Assembly: GCA_002409525.1 (NCBI GenBank)
Contig: DHNM01000063.1
Location: 1-22,248, forward strand
Length of the DNA: 22,248 nucleotides
Direction of reading: 5' to 3'
Source of the DNA: Eubacterium sp. UBA5416
GTDB taxonomy: Bacteria > Bacillota > Clostridia > Lachnospirales > Lachnospiraceae
Numbering within the stretch: position 1 is the stretch's first letter; each line of letters begins with the position of its first letter. The position numbers were made by a program, and so were the translations under genes. The notes under the pieces were generated by a model. That model was not told where the DNA came from and ran no database searches. It saw nothing but the letters and a program-made list of their open reading frames with translations. Below, in pieces: positions 1-8,756 of this stretch.

Positions 1-3000
1 AGGGAAGAGACGATGGAATCAGATGAACTGAAAGGTTCTATGGACAAAGTTCTTCCGGCAATCAATCCAAGTGGCTCTGATTCGGCCATGCTTGACAATT
101 CACTTGAATTCCTGATGATGAGTGGGATGGATCTGCCGCTTGCGGTGATGATTACGATTCCCGAACCATGGGAAGATAATGATACTTTACCGAGGGAAAC
201 GAGAGAATTCTATCAGTACTATGCGACCATGATGGAGCCATGGGACGGGCCTGCGTCAATTGTATTTACTGACGGTGATTTAGTCGGTGCAGTCCTCGAT
301 CGGAACGGACTTCGGCCTTCCCGGTACTATATTACCGATGATGATAATCTGATTCTGGCTTCAGAGGTCGGAGTACTTCCTGTGCCGTCCGAGAAAATTG
401 TGTTAAAAGAACGTCTCCATCCCGGGAAAATGCTTCTCGTCGATACCCGAAAGAAGAGAATTATTCAAAATGATGAGATAAAAGAATATTATGCGAAACG
501 ATGTGCTTACGGGGAATGGACTGATCGGAATCTGATACATCTGAAAGATTTAAGAATTCCGAATCAGGAGACAATGTCATATCCGAAAGAAGAAAGACAG
601 AGACTGTTTACCGCCTTTGGATACAGTTACGAAGAATATCGTACTTCCATCAAGAATATGGCATTGAATGCCTCAGAGGAAATAGCCGCGATGGGTGTTG
701 ACACACCACTTGCAGTTCTTTCCAAAGAACATCAGCCACTGTTTAATTACTTTAAGCAGATGTTTGCACAGGTTACCAATCCCCCGATAGATGCAATCCG
801 CGAAAATATTGTGACATCCACCACAGTCTACCTTGGAAAGGACGGAAATCTGCTAAAAGAGAGCCCCAAGAACTGTAGAGTACTCACAATCAAAAATCCT
901 GTCCTGACGAATACAGATCTTTCGAAGATTAAAGCGATGAAAAAAGAAGGATTCAAAGTAAGTGAGGTTTCAATTTTATATTATAAGAGTACTTCGCTTG
1001 CAAGAGCTCTTGAGCATTTGTTTGTAGAAGTGGATAAAGCAGTCCATAGGGGGGCAGGTATTATGGTTCTTACAGATCGCGGGGTGGATGAAAATCATGT
1101 GGCAATCCCGTCGCTGCTGGCAGTTTCGGCGGTACACCAGCATCTTGTGCGGACAAAGAAGAGAACCAGCCTTGGGATTATACTGGAGTCTGCTGAACCC
1201 AGAGAAGTTCATCACTTTGCTACTCTGCTCGGATACGGCGCAAGTGCAGTAAACCCGTATCTTGCATATGAGGCCATTCATGATCTGATTGATAATGGAA
1301 TGCTTCACAAAGACTACTATGCGGCGGTGAACGATTATAACGAAGCGGTCCTCGGTGGAATCGTAAAGATTGCTTCCAAGATGGGCATTTCAACAATTCA
1401 GTCCTACCAGGGATCGCAGATATTCGAGGCTGTCGGTATTTCAAAAGAAGTCATAGATTCCTATTTTACGAACACAATAAGCCGTGTGGGGGGAATTACG
1501 CTGAATGATATTGCCCGCAATGTGGATGAAAGGCACTCAAAGGCATTTGATCCACTTGGGCTTAATAGTAATCTTGCTCTTGATACCATAGGAAGACATA
1601 AAAGTATCAGGCCCGGTGAAGATCACCGTTATAATCCTGAGACGATTCATCTACTGCAGGAATCGACCAGACGCGGAAATTATCAGATGTTTAAAGAATA
1701 CACCGGAAAGGTTGACAGTGAAGAATCCGGAAATCTGAGAAGTCTGCTGGATTTCCAATATGTTGACAATCCGGTCCCTCTTGAAAAGGTTGAAAGCGTT
1801 GATTCGATTGTCCGGCGTTTTAAGACCGGTGCCATGTCCTATGGGTCCATATCAGAGGAGGCCCATGAGACGCTGGCTATTGCGATGAATCAGCTTCACG
1901 GGAAATCAAACACAGGTGAGGGAGGGGAGAGTCCGGACCGTTTGGACGATCCAAAACGATGTTCCTCAATCAAGCAGGTGGCGTCCGGAAGATTTGGCGT
2001 GACCAGCAGATATCTTGTGAGTGCAAAAGAGATCCAGATTAAGATGGCACAGGGAGCGAAGCCCGGTGAGGGAGGACATTTGCCTTCCGGAAAAGTATAT
2101 CCCTGGATTGCAAAAACAAGGTATTCTACGCCGGGTGTCACATTGATATCACCTCCGCCTCATCACGATATTTATTCGATCGAGGATCTGGCTCAGCTGA
2201 TCTATGATCTTAAAAATGCAAATAAAGATGCGAGAATATCTGTGAAACTAGTGTCGGAGACAGGGGTTGGAACAGTGGCTGCAGGTGTTGCGAAAGCCGG
2301 AGCCGAGGTGATTCTGATTTCCGGATACGATGGAGGAACAGGTGCCGCACCAAAAAGCTCAATACAAAATGCGGGTCTTCCCTGGGAGCTTGGACTTGCG
2401 GAGACACATCAGATACTGATTTCGAACGGACTTAGAAGTCGCGTTCGTATCGAGACCGACGGAAAACTTATGAGTGGACGCGATGTGGCGATAGCAGCTC
2501 TTTTAGGTGCTGAAGAATTTGGTTTTGCAACGGCTCCATTGGTTACGATGGGCTGTGTGATGATGCGTGTCTGCAATCTGGATACCTGTCCGGTCGGCGT
2601 GGCAACTCAGAATCCGAAACTTCGGAAGCGTTTTCGTGGAAAACCGGAATATGTGGTTAATTTTATGCGGTTTATTGCTGAGGAACTTCGTGAATATATG
2701 TCAAAACTTGGATTCCACACGGTCGATGAGATGGTAGGTCATACTGACAGGCTGAAAAGACGTGATGACATTGCGGACAGCAGAGCGGCATGTGTTGATC
2801 TGACACAGATTCTTGACAACCCATATTCCAAAGATGAGCATCTAACCTTTCAGGCATCCAGAAGATATGATTTCGAACTCCAGAATACAGCGGATGAAAA
2901 AGTGCTTATTCCCGGATTCCTTCCGGCTTTTGATCAGCGTAAACCGGCTGTCATAGAGACAGAAGTACACAACACAGACCGTGCATTCGGAACCCTTCTG

Positions 3001-3750
3001 GGATCGGAGATTACCAGACGGTTTGGCGAAACACTTCCCAATGACGCATATGTGGTGAAATGCAGGGGTGCAGGTGGTCAAAGCTTCGGGGCATTTATTC
3101 CGAAAGGACTCACTTTAACACTGGAAGGCGACTCAAACGACTATTTTGGCAAGGGACTTTCGGGTGGAAAATTGGTGATTATGCCTCCAAAAGGAGCTTA
3201 CTATCAGGCAGATCACAATATTATCATCGGAAATGTAGCCCTTTATGGCGCTACCGGCGGTGAGGCTTATATCTGCGGTATCGCGGGTGAGCGTTTCTGT
3301 GTGAGAAACTCCGGTGTCCGCACCGTTGTAGAAGGTGTCGGAGATCACGGATGTGAATATATGACCGGCGGTTGTACGGTGGTACTCGGTCAGACAGGAA
3401 GAAATTTTGCTGCCGGCATGAGCGGAGGTGTAGCCTACGTTCTGGATGAAGACAATACACTTTATAAGAAGCTTAACAAAGAGCTGGTCACAATGGATAC
3501 AATTGATAACGGGCAGGATGAAGAGGAGTTAAGTGGAATGATCGAAGCACATGTGAATGCCACTGGGTCCAAAAAAGGTGCAACTATTTTAAAAGAGTTT
3601 GATCGTTACCTTCCTAAATTCAAAAAGATTATTCCAAATGACTATAAAAGAATGATCTTGCTTACTGCAAAATATGAAGCGAAAGGTTTGGACAGTGAAC
3701 ATGCTCAAGTGGAAGCTTTCAATGAGAGTCTTATAAATGGGGAGGTGTAA
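1..3750 (+). CDS. gltB: Glutamate synthase large (alpha) subunit, 5'-truncated by window edge
   Basis: Large subunit of NADPH-dependent GOGAT, which makes two glutamates from glutamine and 2-oxoglutarate. The frame is open from base 1, so the gene starts outside the window; the ATG at 13 is internal. About 1249 codons are visible of the roughly 1500 usual for the family, so most of the N-terminal class II glutamine amidotransferase domain with its Cys nucleophile is missing. Visible are the central domain, the FMN-binding synthase domain (about 1790-2870; GAKPGEGGHLP and ISGYDGGTGAAP motifs), the 3Fe-4S cysteine cluster near 2550-2600 (GCVMMRVCNLDTCPVG), and the C-terminal GXGXG beta-helix (from about 3060). 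It ends two bases before gltD, whose GGGGAGG site lies inside this gene's 3' end, so the two are probably translationally coupled. Confidence 0.97.
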   Translation, partial: REETMESDELKGSMDKVLPAINPSGSDSAMLDNSLEFLMMSGMDLPLAVMITIPEPWEDNDTLPRETREFYQYYATMMEPWDGPASIVFTDGDLVGAVLDRNGLRPSRYYITDDDNLILASEVGVLPVPSEKIVLKERLHPGKMLLVDTRKKRIIQNDEIKEYYAKRCAYGEWTDRNLIHLKDLRIPNQETMSYPKEERQRLFTAFGYSYEEYRTSIKNMALNASEEIAAMGVDTPLAVLSKEHQPLFNYFKQMFAQVTNPPIDAIRENIVTSTTVYLGKDGNLLKESPKNCRVLTIKNPVLTNTDLSKIKAMKKEGFKVSEVSILYYKSTSLARALEHLFVEVDKAVHRGAGIMVLTDRGVDENHVAIPSLLAVSAVHQHLVRTKKRTSLGIILESAEPREVHHFATLLGYGASAVNPYLAYEAIHDLIDNGMLHKDYYAAVNDYNEAVLGGIVKIASKMGISTIQSYQGSQIFEAVGISKEVIDSYFTNTISRVGGITLNDIARNVDERHSKAFDPLGLNSNLALDTIGRHKSIRPGEDHRYNPETIHLLQESTRRGNYQMFKEYTGKVDSEESGNLRSLLDFQYVDNPVPLEKVESVDSIVRRFKTGAMSYGSISEEAHETLAIAMNQLHGKSNTGEGGESPDRLDDPKRCSSIKQVASGRFGVTSRYLVSAKEIQIKMAQGAKPGEGGHLPSGKVYPWIAKTRYSTPGVTLISPPPHHDIYSIEDLAQLIYDLKNANKDARISVKLVSETGVGTVAAGVAKAGAEVILISGYDGGTGAAPKSSIQNAGLPWELGLAETHQILISNGLRSRVRIETDGKLMSGRDVAIAALLGAEEFGFATAPLVTMGCVMMRVCNLDTCPVGVATQNPKLRKRFRGKPEYVVNFMRFIAEELREYMSKLGFHTVDEMVGHTDRLKRRDDIADSRAACVDLTQILDNPYSKDEHLTFQASRRYDFELQNTADEKVLIPGFLPAFDQRKPAVIETEVHNTDRAFGTLLGSEITRRFGETLPNDAYVVKCRGAGGQSFGAFIPKGLTLTLEGDSNDYFGKGLSGGKLVIMPPKGAYYQADHNIIIGNVALYGATGGEAYICGIAGERFCVRNSGVRTVVEGVGDHGCEYMTGGCTVVLGQTGRNFAAGMSGGVAYVLDEDNTLYKKLNKELVTMDTIDNGQDEEELSGMIEAHVNATGSKKGATILKEFDRYLPKFKKIIPNDYKRMILLTAKYEAKGLDSEHAQVEAFNESLINGEV

Positions 3751-3752
3751 GC

Positions 3753-5237
3753 ATGGGTAAACCGACAGGATTTTTAGAATATGATCGAGAGGATGGTAAA
3801 TCAATTCCATCGCTTGAGAGGATAAGAAACTTTGATGAATTTCATATACCTCTCAATGAAGAAAAGCAGAGAACACAGGGTGCCCGCTGTATGGACTGCG
3901 GAATCCCCTTCTGCCAGTCCGGAAGGCTGATCTCCGGGATGGCAAGCGGCTGTCCACTCAATAATCTCTGCCCGGAATGGAATGATCTGATGATGAGTGG
4001 AAACTGGAGGTTAGCTTATGAGAGACTTGATAAGACGAATTGTTTCCCCGAATTTACTGCCCGTGTGTGTCCGGCTCTTTGTGAAGAGGCATGCACCTGT
4101 GGCTTAAATGGGGAAGCCGTAGCATCAAAGGCAAATGAAAGGGCAATCATAGAGCACGCCTGGAAGGCCGGATTCATAAAGCCAAATTCTCCAAAAGTGC
4201 GAACCGGAAAAAAAGTGGCAGTCGTGGGGAGCGGACCTTCCGGACTCGCTGCAGCAATGCGCCTCAACAGGCGTGGACATCTGGTTACGGTCTTTGAACG
4301 TCACGATCGTGTTGGAGGTTTACTGCGATACGGAATCCCGAACATGAAACTGGAAAAGTGGGTTATCGATCGCAGGATTCGACTTATGGAAGAAGAAGGT
4401 GTTAAATTTATCCCGAATGTCAATGTCGGAACAGATATCAAGTCTGAGACACTCCTGAAAGATTTTGACAGGGTGCTTCTATGCTGTGGTGCTTCTGATC
4501 CAAGAGATATCAAAGTAAAAGGCAGACAGCTTGCAGGAATTCACTTTGCGGTAGATTTTTTAAGCTCTGTGACAAAAAGTCTGCTGGATTCAAATTTTGC
4601 TGATAAGCAGTATATTGACCCAAGAGGAAAACACGTAGTAGTGGTAGGCGGCGGTGATACCGGAAATGACTGTGTCGGCACATCCATTCGCCTGGGCGCG
4701 AAAAGTGTTACCCAGCTTGAGATGATGCCAAGGCCTCCAAAAGGGAGAACTGACACGAATTCGTGGCCTGAATGGCCGAAAATCGAGAAGACTGATTATG
4801 GACAGGAGGAGGCAATTGCAGTTTTCGGGCATGATCCCAGAATCTATCAGACTACGATCACAGAATATATCGGAAACAGGAATGGAGAATTAAAGCAGAT
4901 TGAAATCGTGGATATCATTCCCGAAAAGGATGAAAAAACCGGACGAATAAATATGGTTCCTGTGGAGGGAACAAAGAGGAGAGTACCGGCAGATCTGGTA
5001 CTGATTGCAGCCGGATTCCTGGGAAGTCAGAGCTATGTGACTGATGCTTTTGGTGTGAAAGTAAATCAGCGCATGAACGTTTTGACAAAAGATAATGAAT
5101 ATGCGGCCAGCACTGCCCGCGTTTTTACGGCAGGAGATATGCATCGGGGACAGTCTCTTGTTGTCTGGGCAATATGGGAAGGACAGGAGGCAGCAGAGGC
5201 CGTAGACGAATCACTGATGGGATATACAAATCTTTGA
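3753..5237 (+). CDS. gltD: Glutamate synthase small (beta) subunit
   Basis: FAD- and NADPH-binding partner of GltB; it passes electrons from NADPH through FAD and Fe-S clusters to the large subunit. The 494 residues are normal for the family. N-terminal cysteines at 46, 49, 54, 67, 73, 106, 110, 114 and 116 fit the two 4Fe-4S clusters; the spacing between C54 and C67 looks longer than in the common CxxGCP arrangement. The FAD Rossmann motif GSGPSG is at 159-164 and the NADPH motif GGGDTG at 299-304, followed by a C-terminal TAGDMHRGQSLVVWAI segment. The start is set by GGGGAGG seven bases upstream. It is second in the glt-gln operon, and glnA follows after 28 bases. Confidence 0.97.
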   Translation: MGKPTGFLEYDREDGKSIPSLERIRNFDEFHIPLNEEKQRTQGARCMDCGIPFCQSGRLISGMASGCPLNNLCPEWNDLMMSGNWRLAYERLDKTNCFPEFTARVCPALCEEACTCGLNGEAVASKANERAIIEHAWKAGFIKPNSPKVRTGKKVAVVGSGPSGLAAAMRLNRRGHLVTVFERHDRVGGLLRYGIPNMKLEKWVIDRRIRLMEEEGVKFIPNVNVGTDIKSETLLKDFDRVLLCCGASDPRDIKVKGRQLAGIHFAVDFLSSVTKSLLDSNFADKQYIDPRGKHVVVVGGGDTGNDCVGTSIRLGAKSVTQLEMMPRPPKGRTDTNSWPEWPKIEKTDYGQEEAIAVFGHDPRIYQTTITEYIGNRNGELKQIEIVDIIPEKDEKTGRINMVPVEGTKRRVPADLVLIAAGFLGSQSYVTDAFGVKVNQRMNVLTKDNEYAASTARVFTAGDMHRGQSLVVWAIWEGQEAAEAVDESLMGYTNL

Positions 5238-5265
5238 GAAATACCAGACAGGAGGAACACTACAG

Positions 5266-6600
5266 ATGTCACATGTTACAAGAGAGATGATATTAAAGAC
5301 AGCAGAGGAAGAGGATGTGGAATTCATCCGGCTTCAGTTTACCGATATGCTTGGAAATCTCCGCAACATAGCAGTTACGAAAAGTCAGCTTATGAAGGCC
5401 CTGAATAATGAATGCATCTTCGATGCATCCACGCTGGATGGTTTTTCCGGGTTAGAGGAGACAGAGCTGTGTCTTCATCCGGATCCGGATTCTTTTGTGA
5501 TACTTCCATGGAGACCCCAGCAGGGGAAAGTGGCGCGTATGATCTGCGATATCTATCAGACAAATCAAAAGCCGTATCCATTATGCTCCAGAGAAATTCT
5601 TAAACAGGTTATCAAAGAGGCAGATGAGATGGGGTATGAATTTGTCGCCGGCCCTGAATGTGAGTTTTTCCTTTTTCTTACCGATGAGGATGGAAGACCG
5701 ACGCGTCTGACTCATGACCGGGCGGGATATTTTGATCTTGGTCCTCTGGATCAGGGGGAAAATGCCAGAAGAGATATGGTTCTGACACTAGAGGATATGG
5801 GATTTAAAGTGGAATCTTCCTATCATGAAGCCGCACCCGGTCAGCATGAAATTGATTTTCATCATTTTAAGGGCTTAGAAGCAGCGGACAGCTTGATGAC
5901 ATTCAAGTTTGCAGTCCGCACAATTGCAAAACGTCACGGATTGCATGCCACATTTATGCCAAAACCTACCACCGGAGAAAACGGTTCCGGAATGCATATT
6001 AATTGTATGTTGAGGGACATAGATGGTAAAAATATATTTTACGACGAGAAAAATGAACTGGGTCTCAGCAAAACGGCATATTACTTTATCGGAGGGATCT
6101 TAAAGCATATCCGGGGTATGTCTCTGATCACGAACCCTCTGGTCAATTCTTATAAACGGCTCGTCTCGGGTTTTGAAGCTCCGGTTTTTATCGGATGGTC
6201 TCTAAAGAGCAAGAGTCAGATCCTGCGGATCCCATCCTCCCGTGGTGAAAAGACAAAGATAGAGCTGCGATCACCTGACTCCTCGGCCAACCCTTATCTG
6301 GTTTTGGCAACTATCCTCGCGGCAGGGCTTGACGGAATTAAAAATAAGATTTACCCTCCAAAAAACATGGAGGAAAATCTGAATAATTTGACAAAGACTG
6401 AATTAACAACAAGAGGTGTAACGCTTCTTCCCGGAAATCTGGACGAGGCTGTCCATGCGTTTGAGGAGGACCCTTTTCTGTCACAGGTGCTTGGGTCTGA
6501 CTTCGCACTCCGCTACGCGCAGATGAAGAAGTCAGAGTGGGAGGATTATATTAAACAGGTGACAGATTGGGAAATTGACAGATACATGTATCGCATATAA
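5266..6600 (+). CDS. glnA: Type I glutamine synthetase, divergent
   Basis: Makes glutamine from glutamate, ammonia and ATP, feeding the GOGAT upstream. The 444 residues equal the length of Bacillus GlnA (GSI-alpha type, without the adenylylation insert). Metal and active-site residues are present: E131, E133, E188, E195, H244 in GSGMH, R298 in SYKRLV, flap E304, R321 and R335. Several usually invariant motifs differ: FDGSSIEGF is FDASTLDGF (52-60), the ATP-loop FGVNGSGMH is TGENGSGMH, and NRS before the RIP motif is SKS (315-317), putting Lys for Arg. The residue matching Bacillus R62, linked to glutamine feedback inhibition, is G62. GGAGG lies 10 bases before the ATG. Its place between gltD and an ANTAR regulator supports true glutamine synthesis, but a related gamma-glutamyl ligase activity is not excluded. 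Confidence 0.92.
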   Translation: MSHVTREMILKTAEEEDVEFIRLQFTDMLGNLRNIAVTKSQLMKALNNECIFDASTLDGFSGLEETELCLHPDPDSFVILPWRPQQGKVARMICDIYQTNQKPYPLCSREILKQVIKEADEMGYEFVAGPECEFFLFLTDEDGRPTRLTHDRAGYFDLGPLDQGENARRDMVLTLEDMGFKVESSYHEAAPGQHEIDFHHFKGLEAADSLMTFKFAVRTIAKRHGLHATFMPKPTTGENGSGMHINCMLRDIDGKNIFYDEKNELGLSKTAYYFIGGILKHIRGMSLITNPLVNSYKRLVSGFEAPVFIGWSLKSKSQILRIPSSRGEKTKIELRSPDSSANPYLVLATILAAGLDGIKNKIYPPKNMEENLNNLTKTELTTRGVTLLPGNLDEAVHAFEEDPFLSQVLGSDFALRYAQMKKSEWEDYIKQVTDWEIDRYMYRI

Positions 6601-6618
6601 AAATAAAGGGTGTGTTGA

Positions 6619-7164
6619 ATGAACAGCTTGATAATTGCTTTTCCGAAGATTGAAGACGCAAAACGTATCAGAGATGTTCTGGCACGGTATGGTTTTTACG
6701 TTGATGCGATAGGTACTACAGCTGCGCAGGCACTTGAGGAGATGAATAACAGGGACAGTGGAATTCTGATCTGCGGCTATAAACTTCCGGACATGTTTTT
6801 TACAGAGCTTCATGAATATCTGCCGGACGGTTTCGAAATGCTGCTGATTGCGTCTGACCGGATTTTGAGTTCCTATGAGGACAGCGGGGTGATCGCTCTG
6901 TCACAGCCACTGTCAGTAAATGATTTTGTCAGCACAGTCCAGATGATGAACCGTCAGATCAAAAGCACCGGGAAAATAAAAGATAAAAAAAAGGTGCGCA
7001 GCAAAGAGGAGCAAAGGGTCATTGATGAGGCAAAAGGTTTCCTCATGGAACGAAATCATCTGACAGAGTCCGAGGCACACCGTTATCTTCAGAAACGGAG
7101 TATGGAAAACGGAACGAATCTTAGAGAAACAGCAGAAATGGTGATTACACTTATGAATTTTTAG
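6619..7164 (+). CDS. ANTAR-domain RNA-binding regulator with degenerate receiver (NitR-like)
   Basis: A 181-residue protein. Residues 1-115 look like a response-regulator receiver fold, but the phospho-acceptor Asp expected just before the YKLPDM segment is Gly (G53), so it is probably not phosphorylated in the normal way. A charged linker (about 116-130) leads into a C-terminal ANTAR domain (about 131-181, including VIDEAKGFLMERNHLTESEA and ending TAEMVITLMNF). ANTAR domains bind paired hexaloop hairpins in nascent RNA and prevent termination. Genes of this kind next to glnA in clostridia (nitR) are nitrogen regulators, so it may act on the leader of its own operon, which lies outside the window. 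The gene begins 18 bases after glnA with an AAAGGG site and ends 18 bases before dapL. Confidence 0.88.
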   Translation: MNSLIIAFPKIEDAKRIRDVLARYGFYVDAIGTTAAQALEEMNNRDSGILICGYKLPDMFFTELHEYLPDGFEMLLIASDRILSSYEDSGVIALSQPLSVNDFVSTVQMMNRQIKSTGKIKDKKKVRSKEEQRVIDEAKGFLMERNHLTESEAHRYLQKRSMENGTNLRETAEMVITLMNF

Positions 7165-7182
7165 AAAGGACATCACTTTCAG

Positions 7183-8406
7183 ATGTTTAAAGTAAATGAG
7201 AATTATTTGAAACTTCAGGGAAGCTACTTGTTTTCCAAAATAGAAGAAAAAGTAAAGGCGTTTGAGGCGGGAAATCCGCAGATACAGTTGATCCGCCTGG
7301 GAATCGGAGATGTGACGCAGCCAATTGCACCGTCGATTATTGATTCCCTGCATAAAGCTGTAGACGAAATGGGAAAACGGGAGACATTCCACGGCTATGC
7401 ACCAGATCTCGGTTACGAGTTTCTGAGAAAAACGATTGCGAAAAATGACTATCAAAAGAGGGGCTGTAAGATTAACACGGATGAGATCTTTGTGTCTGAC
7501 GGGGCAAAGGGTGACTGCTCCAATATCCAGGAAATTTTCAGTCATGACTCTAAAATTGCCGTATGTGACCCGGTTTATCCCGTATATGTAGACTCTAATG
7601 TCATGGCGGGGAGAACCGGTGAATATAATTCAATGACAGGAACGTTTTCTGGTGTTGTCTATATGCCATGCACGCTGGAGAATGATTTCTGTCCCGAATT
7701 GCCAAAAGAAACTCCAGACATGATCTATCTGTGTTTTCCAAATAACCCTACCGGTTCTACGCTTACAAAGGAACAGCTGCAGGTATGGGTGGATTATGCA
7801 AACCGTGTCGGAGCCGTTATTATATATGACGCTGCATATGAGGCATATATTTCAGAGGATAATGTACCACATTCTATCTATGAATGTGAAGGAGCAAGAA
7901 CCTGTGCAATAGAGATGCACAGCTTCTCAAAGAATGCCGGATTTACCGGTATGCGTCTGGGTTATACAGTTGTTCCAAAGGATCTGAAGTCAAAGGAAGG
8001 TATCTCTCTCCACAGTCTATGGGCGAGACGTCACGGAACAAAATATAACGGTGCCCCCTATATCATTCAAAGAGCCGGTGAGGCTGTCTATTCATCGGAG
8101 GGGCAGCGTCAGATAAAATCCCAGGTGGCATATTATATGAAAAATGCACAGGTAATCTCGAAGGGACTGAAAGATGCCGGATACACGGTGACAGGAGGAA
8201 TCAATGCACCCTATATCTGGATGAAGACCCCGGATGGCATGAGCTCCTGGGAATTTTTTGACGAATTATTGGAGAGGGCAAATGTTGTCGGGACTCCCGG
8301 TTCCGGGTTTGGGCCGTCAGGAGAGGGATATTTCCGCCTTACAGCATTTGGAACGTATGAGAACACACTAGAGGCACTGGAGAGGATTGAATTGGAAAAT
8401 CATTAA
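7183..8406 (+). CDS. dapL: LL-diaminopimelate aminotransferase
   Basis: PLP-dependent class I/II aminotransferase of 407 residues that converts tetrahydrodipicolinate straight to LL-diaminopimelate using glutamate as amino donor, for lysine and peptidoglycan. Family marks include SYLFSKIEEKV near the N terminus, the NNPTG motif (187-191), D216 and Y219 in IIYDAAYEAY, and the PLP Schiff-base lysine K250 in SFSKNAGFTGMRLGY. The length is typical for DapL. AAAGGA lies 12 bases before the ATG. It closes the nitrogen operon, which is sensible because its amino donor is the glutamate made by GltBD. I see no hairpin terminator after it; the promoter of the next operon starts only 17 bases downstream. 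Confidence 0.95.
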   Translation: MFKVNENYLKLQGSYLFSKIEEKVKAFEAGNPQIQLIRLGIGDVTQPIAPSIIDSLHKAVDEMGKRETFHGYAPDLGYEFLRKTIAKNDYQKRGCKINTDEIFVSDGAKGDCSNIQEIFSHDSKIAVCDPVYPVYVDSNVMAGRTGEYNSMTGTFSGVVYMPCTLENDFCPELPKETPDMIYLCFPNNPTGSTLTKEQLQVWVDYANRVGAVIIYDAAYEAYISEDNVPHSIYECEGARTCAIEMHSFSKNAGFTGMRLGYTVVPKDLKSKEGISLHSLWARRHGTKYNGAPYIIQRAGEAVYSSEGQRQIKSQVAYYMKNAQVISKGLKDAGYTVTGGINAPYIWMKTPDGMSSWEFFDELLERANVVGTPGSGFGPSGEGYFRLTAFGTYENTLEALERIELENH

Positions 8407-8422
8407 TTTTTAGAATTTCATC

Positions 8423-8450
8423 TTTACAAATCTGAATTTTTGTGTATACT
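8423..8450 (+). promoter_or_regulatory. Promoter of the aspS-gatCAB operon
   Basis: TTTACA at 8423-8428 and TATACT at 8445-8450 with a 16-base spacer resemble a housekeeping sigma-A promoter. Transcription would begin near 8457, just before the T-box leader. It lies immediately after dapL, showing that the tRNA-charging genes can be transcribed independently of the nitrogen operon. Confidence 0.7.
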
Positions 8451-8456
8451 AGTATG

Positions 8457-8735
8457 AAAAGTAAAGAGAGTGAAAATATTATAAAGGCTGAGAAGGAAAC
8501 TCTGTACATGGAACTTGACAGGAAATGGATGTCACCGACTGAGAGCATCTGTATGAGAAGAAATGTACAACAGGGAACATTCCGGAGCCGTTCTGTCGAA
8601 ACAGCAGTAGGCAGTTCCGTTAAAAGCGCGTTAAGCTCTAAAGAGATACAGCATAGGCTGTATAATGCGGGTGGTACCGCGGAATTAGATAATCCGTCCC
8701 GAAGTGTCGTTGATACGATGCTTCGGGACTTTTTT
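8457..8735 (+). promoter_or_regulatory. T-box riboswitch leader of aspS-gatCAB
   Basis: A leader of about 280 bases before the aspartyl-tRNA synthetase gene carries a near-consensus T-box, GCGGGTGGTACCGCGG (8667-8682), followed directly by an intrinsic terminator. T-boxes pair the specifier triplet with an uncharged tRNA anticodon and the UGGN bulge with the tRNA 3' end to favour the antiterminator. Upstream helices that I can pair are 8503-8509 with 8563-8569, a CTGT-CGAA-ACAG hairpin at 8593-8604, and ATACAG-CATAGG-CTGTAT at 8646-8663. The specifier is not certain. The best candidate is GAAC at 8575-8578, readable as Glu (GAA) or Asn (AAC); GAAC at 8511-8514 and GAC at 8538-8540 are alternatives. 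The genes controlled suggest sensing of tRNA-Asn. Confidence 0.93.
8696..8735 (+). terminator. Intrinsic terminator of the T-box leader
   Basis: GTCCCGAAG (8696-8704) pairs with CTTCGGGAC (8721-8729), with an inner TCGT-TGAT-ACGA helix, and a run of six T follows (8730-8735). The 5' arm begins 13 bases after the T-box core, as expected for the alternative to the antiterminator. Confidence 0.93.
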
Positions 8736-8756
8736 GTATAAGAGAGGAGCTTATAT

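Noticed and set aside
6913..7545. A 210-codon minus-strand frame opposite the ANTAR gene and dapL
   Set aside because: It runs antisense across two well-supported genes, has no family features and is best seen as a shadow of plus-strand codon use.
8407..8421. AATTTTTAGAATTTC as a CodY box
   Set aside because: It differs from the 15-base CodY consensus at about four positions, which is expected often by chance in AT-rich gaps.
8442..8741. A 99-codon reading frame before aspS
   Set aside because: It lies over the T-box leader and terminator, its codons follow RNA structure, and no ribosome binding site precedes it.
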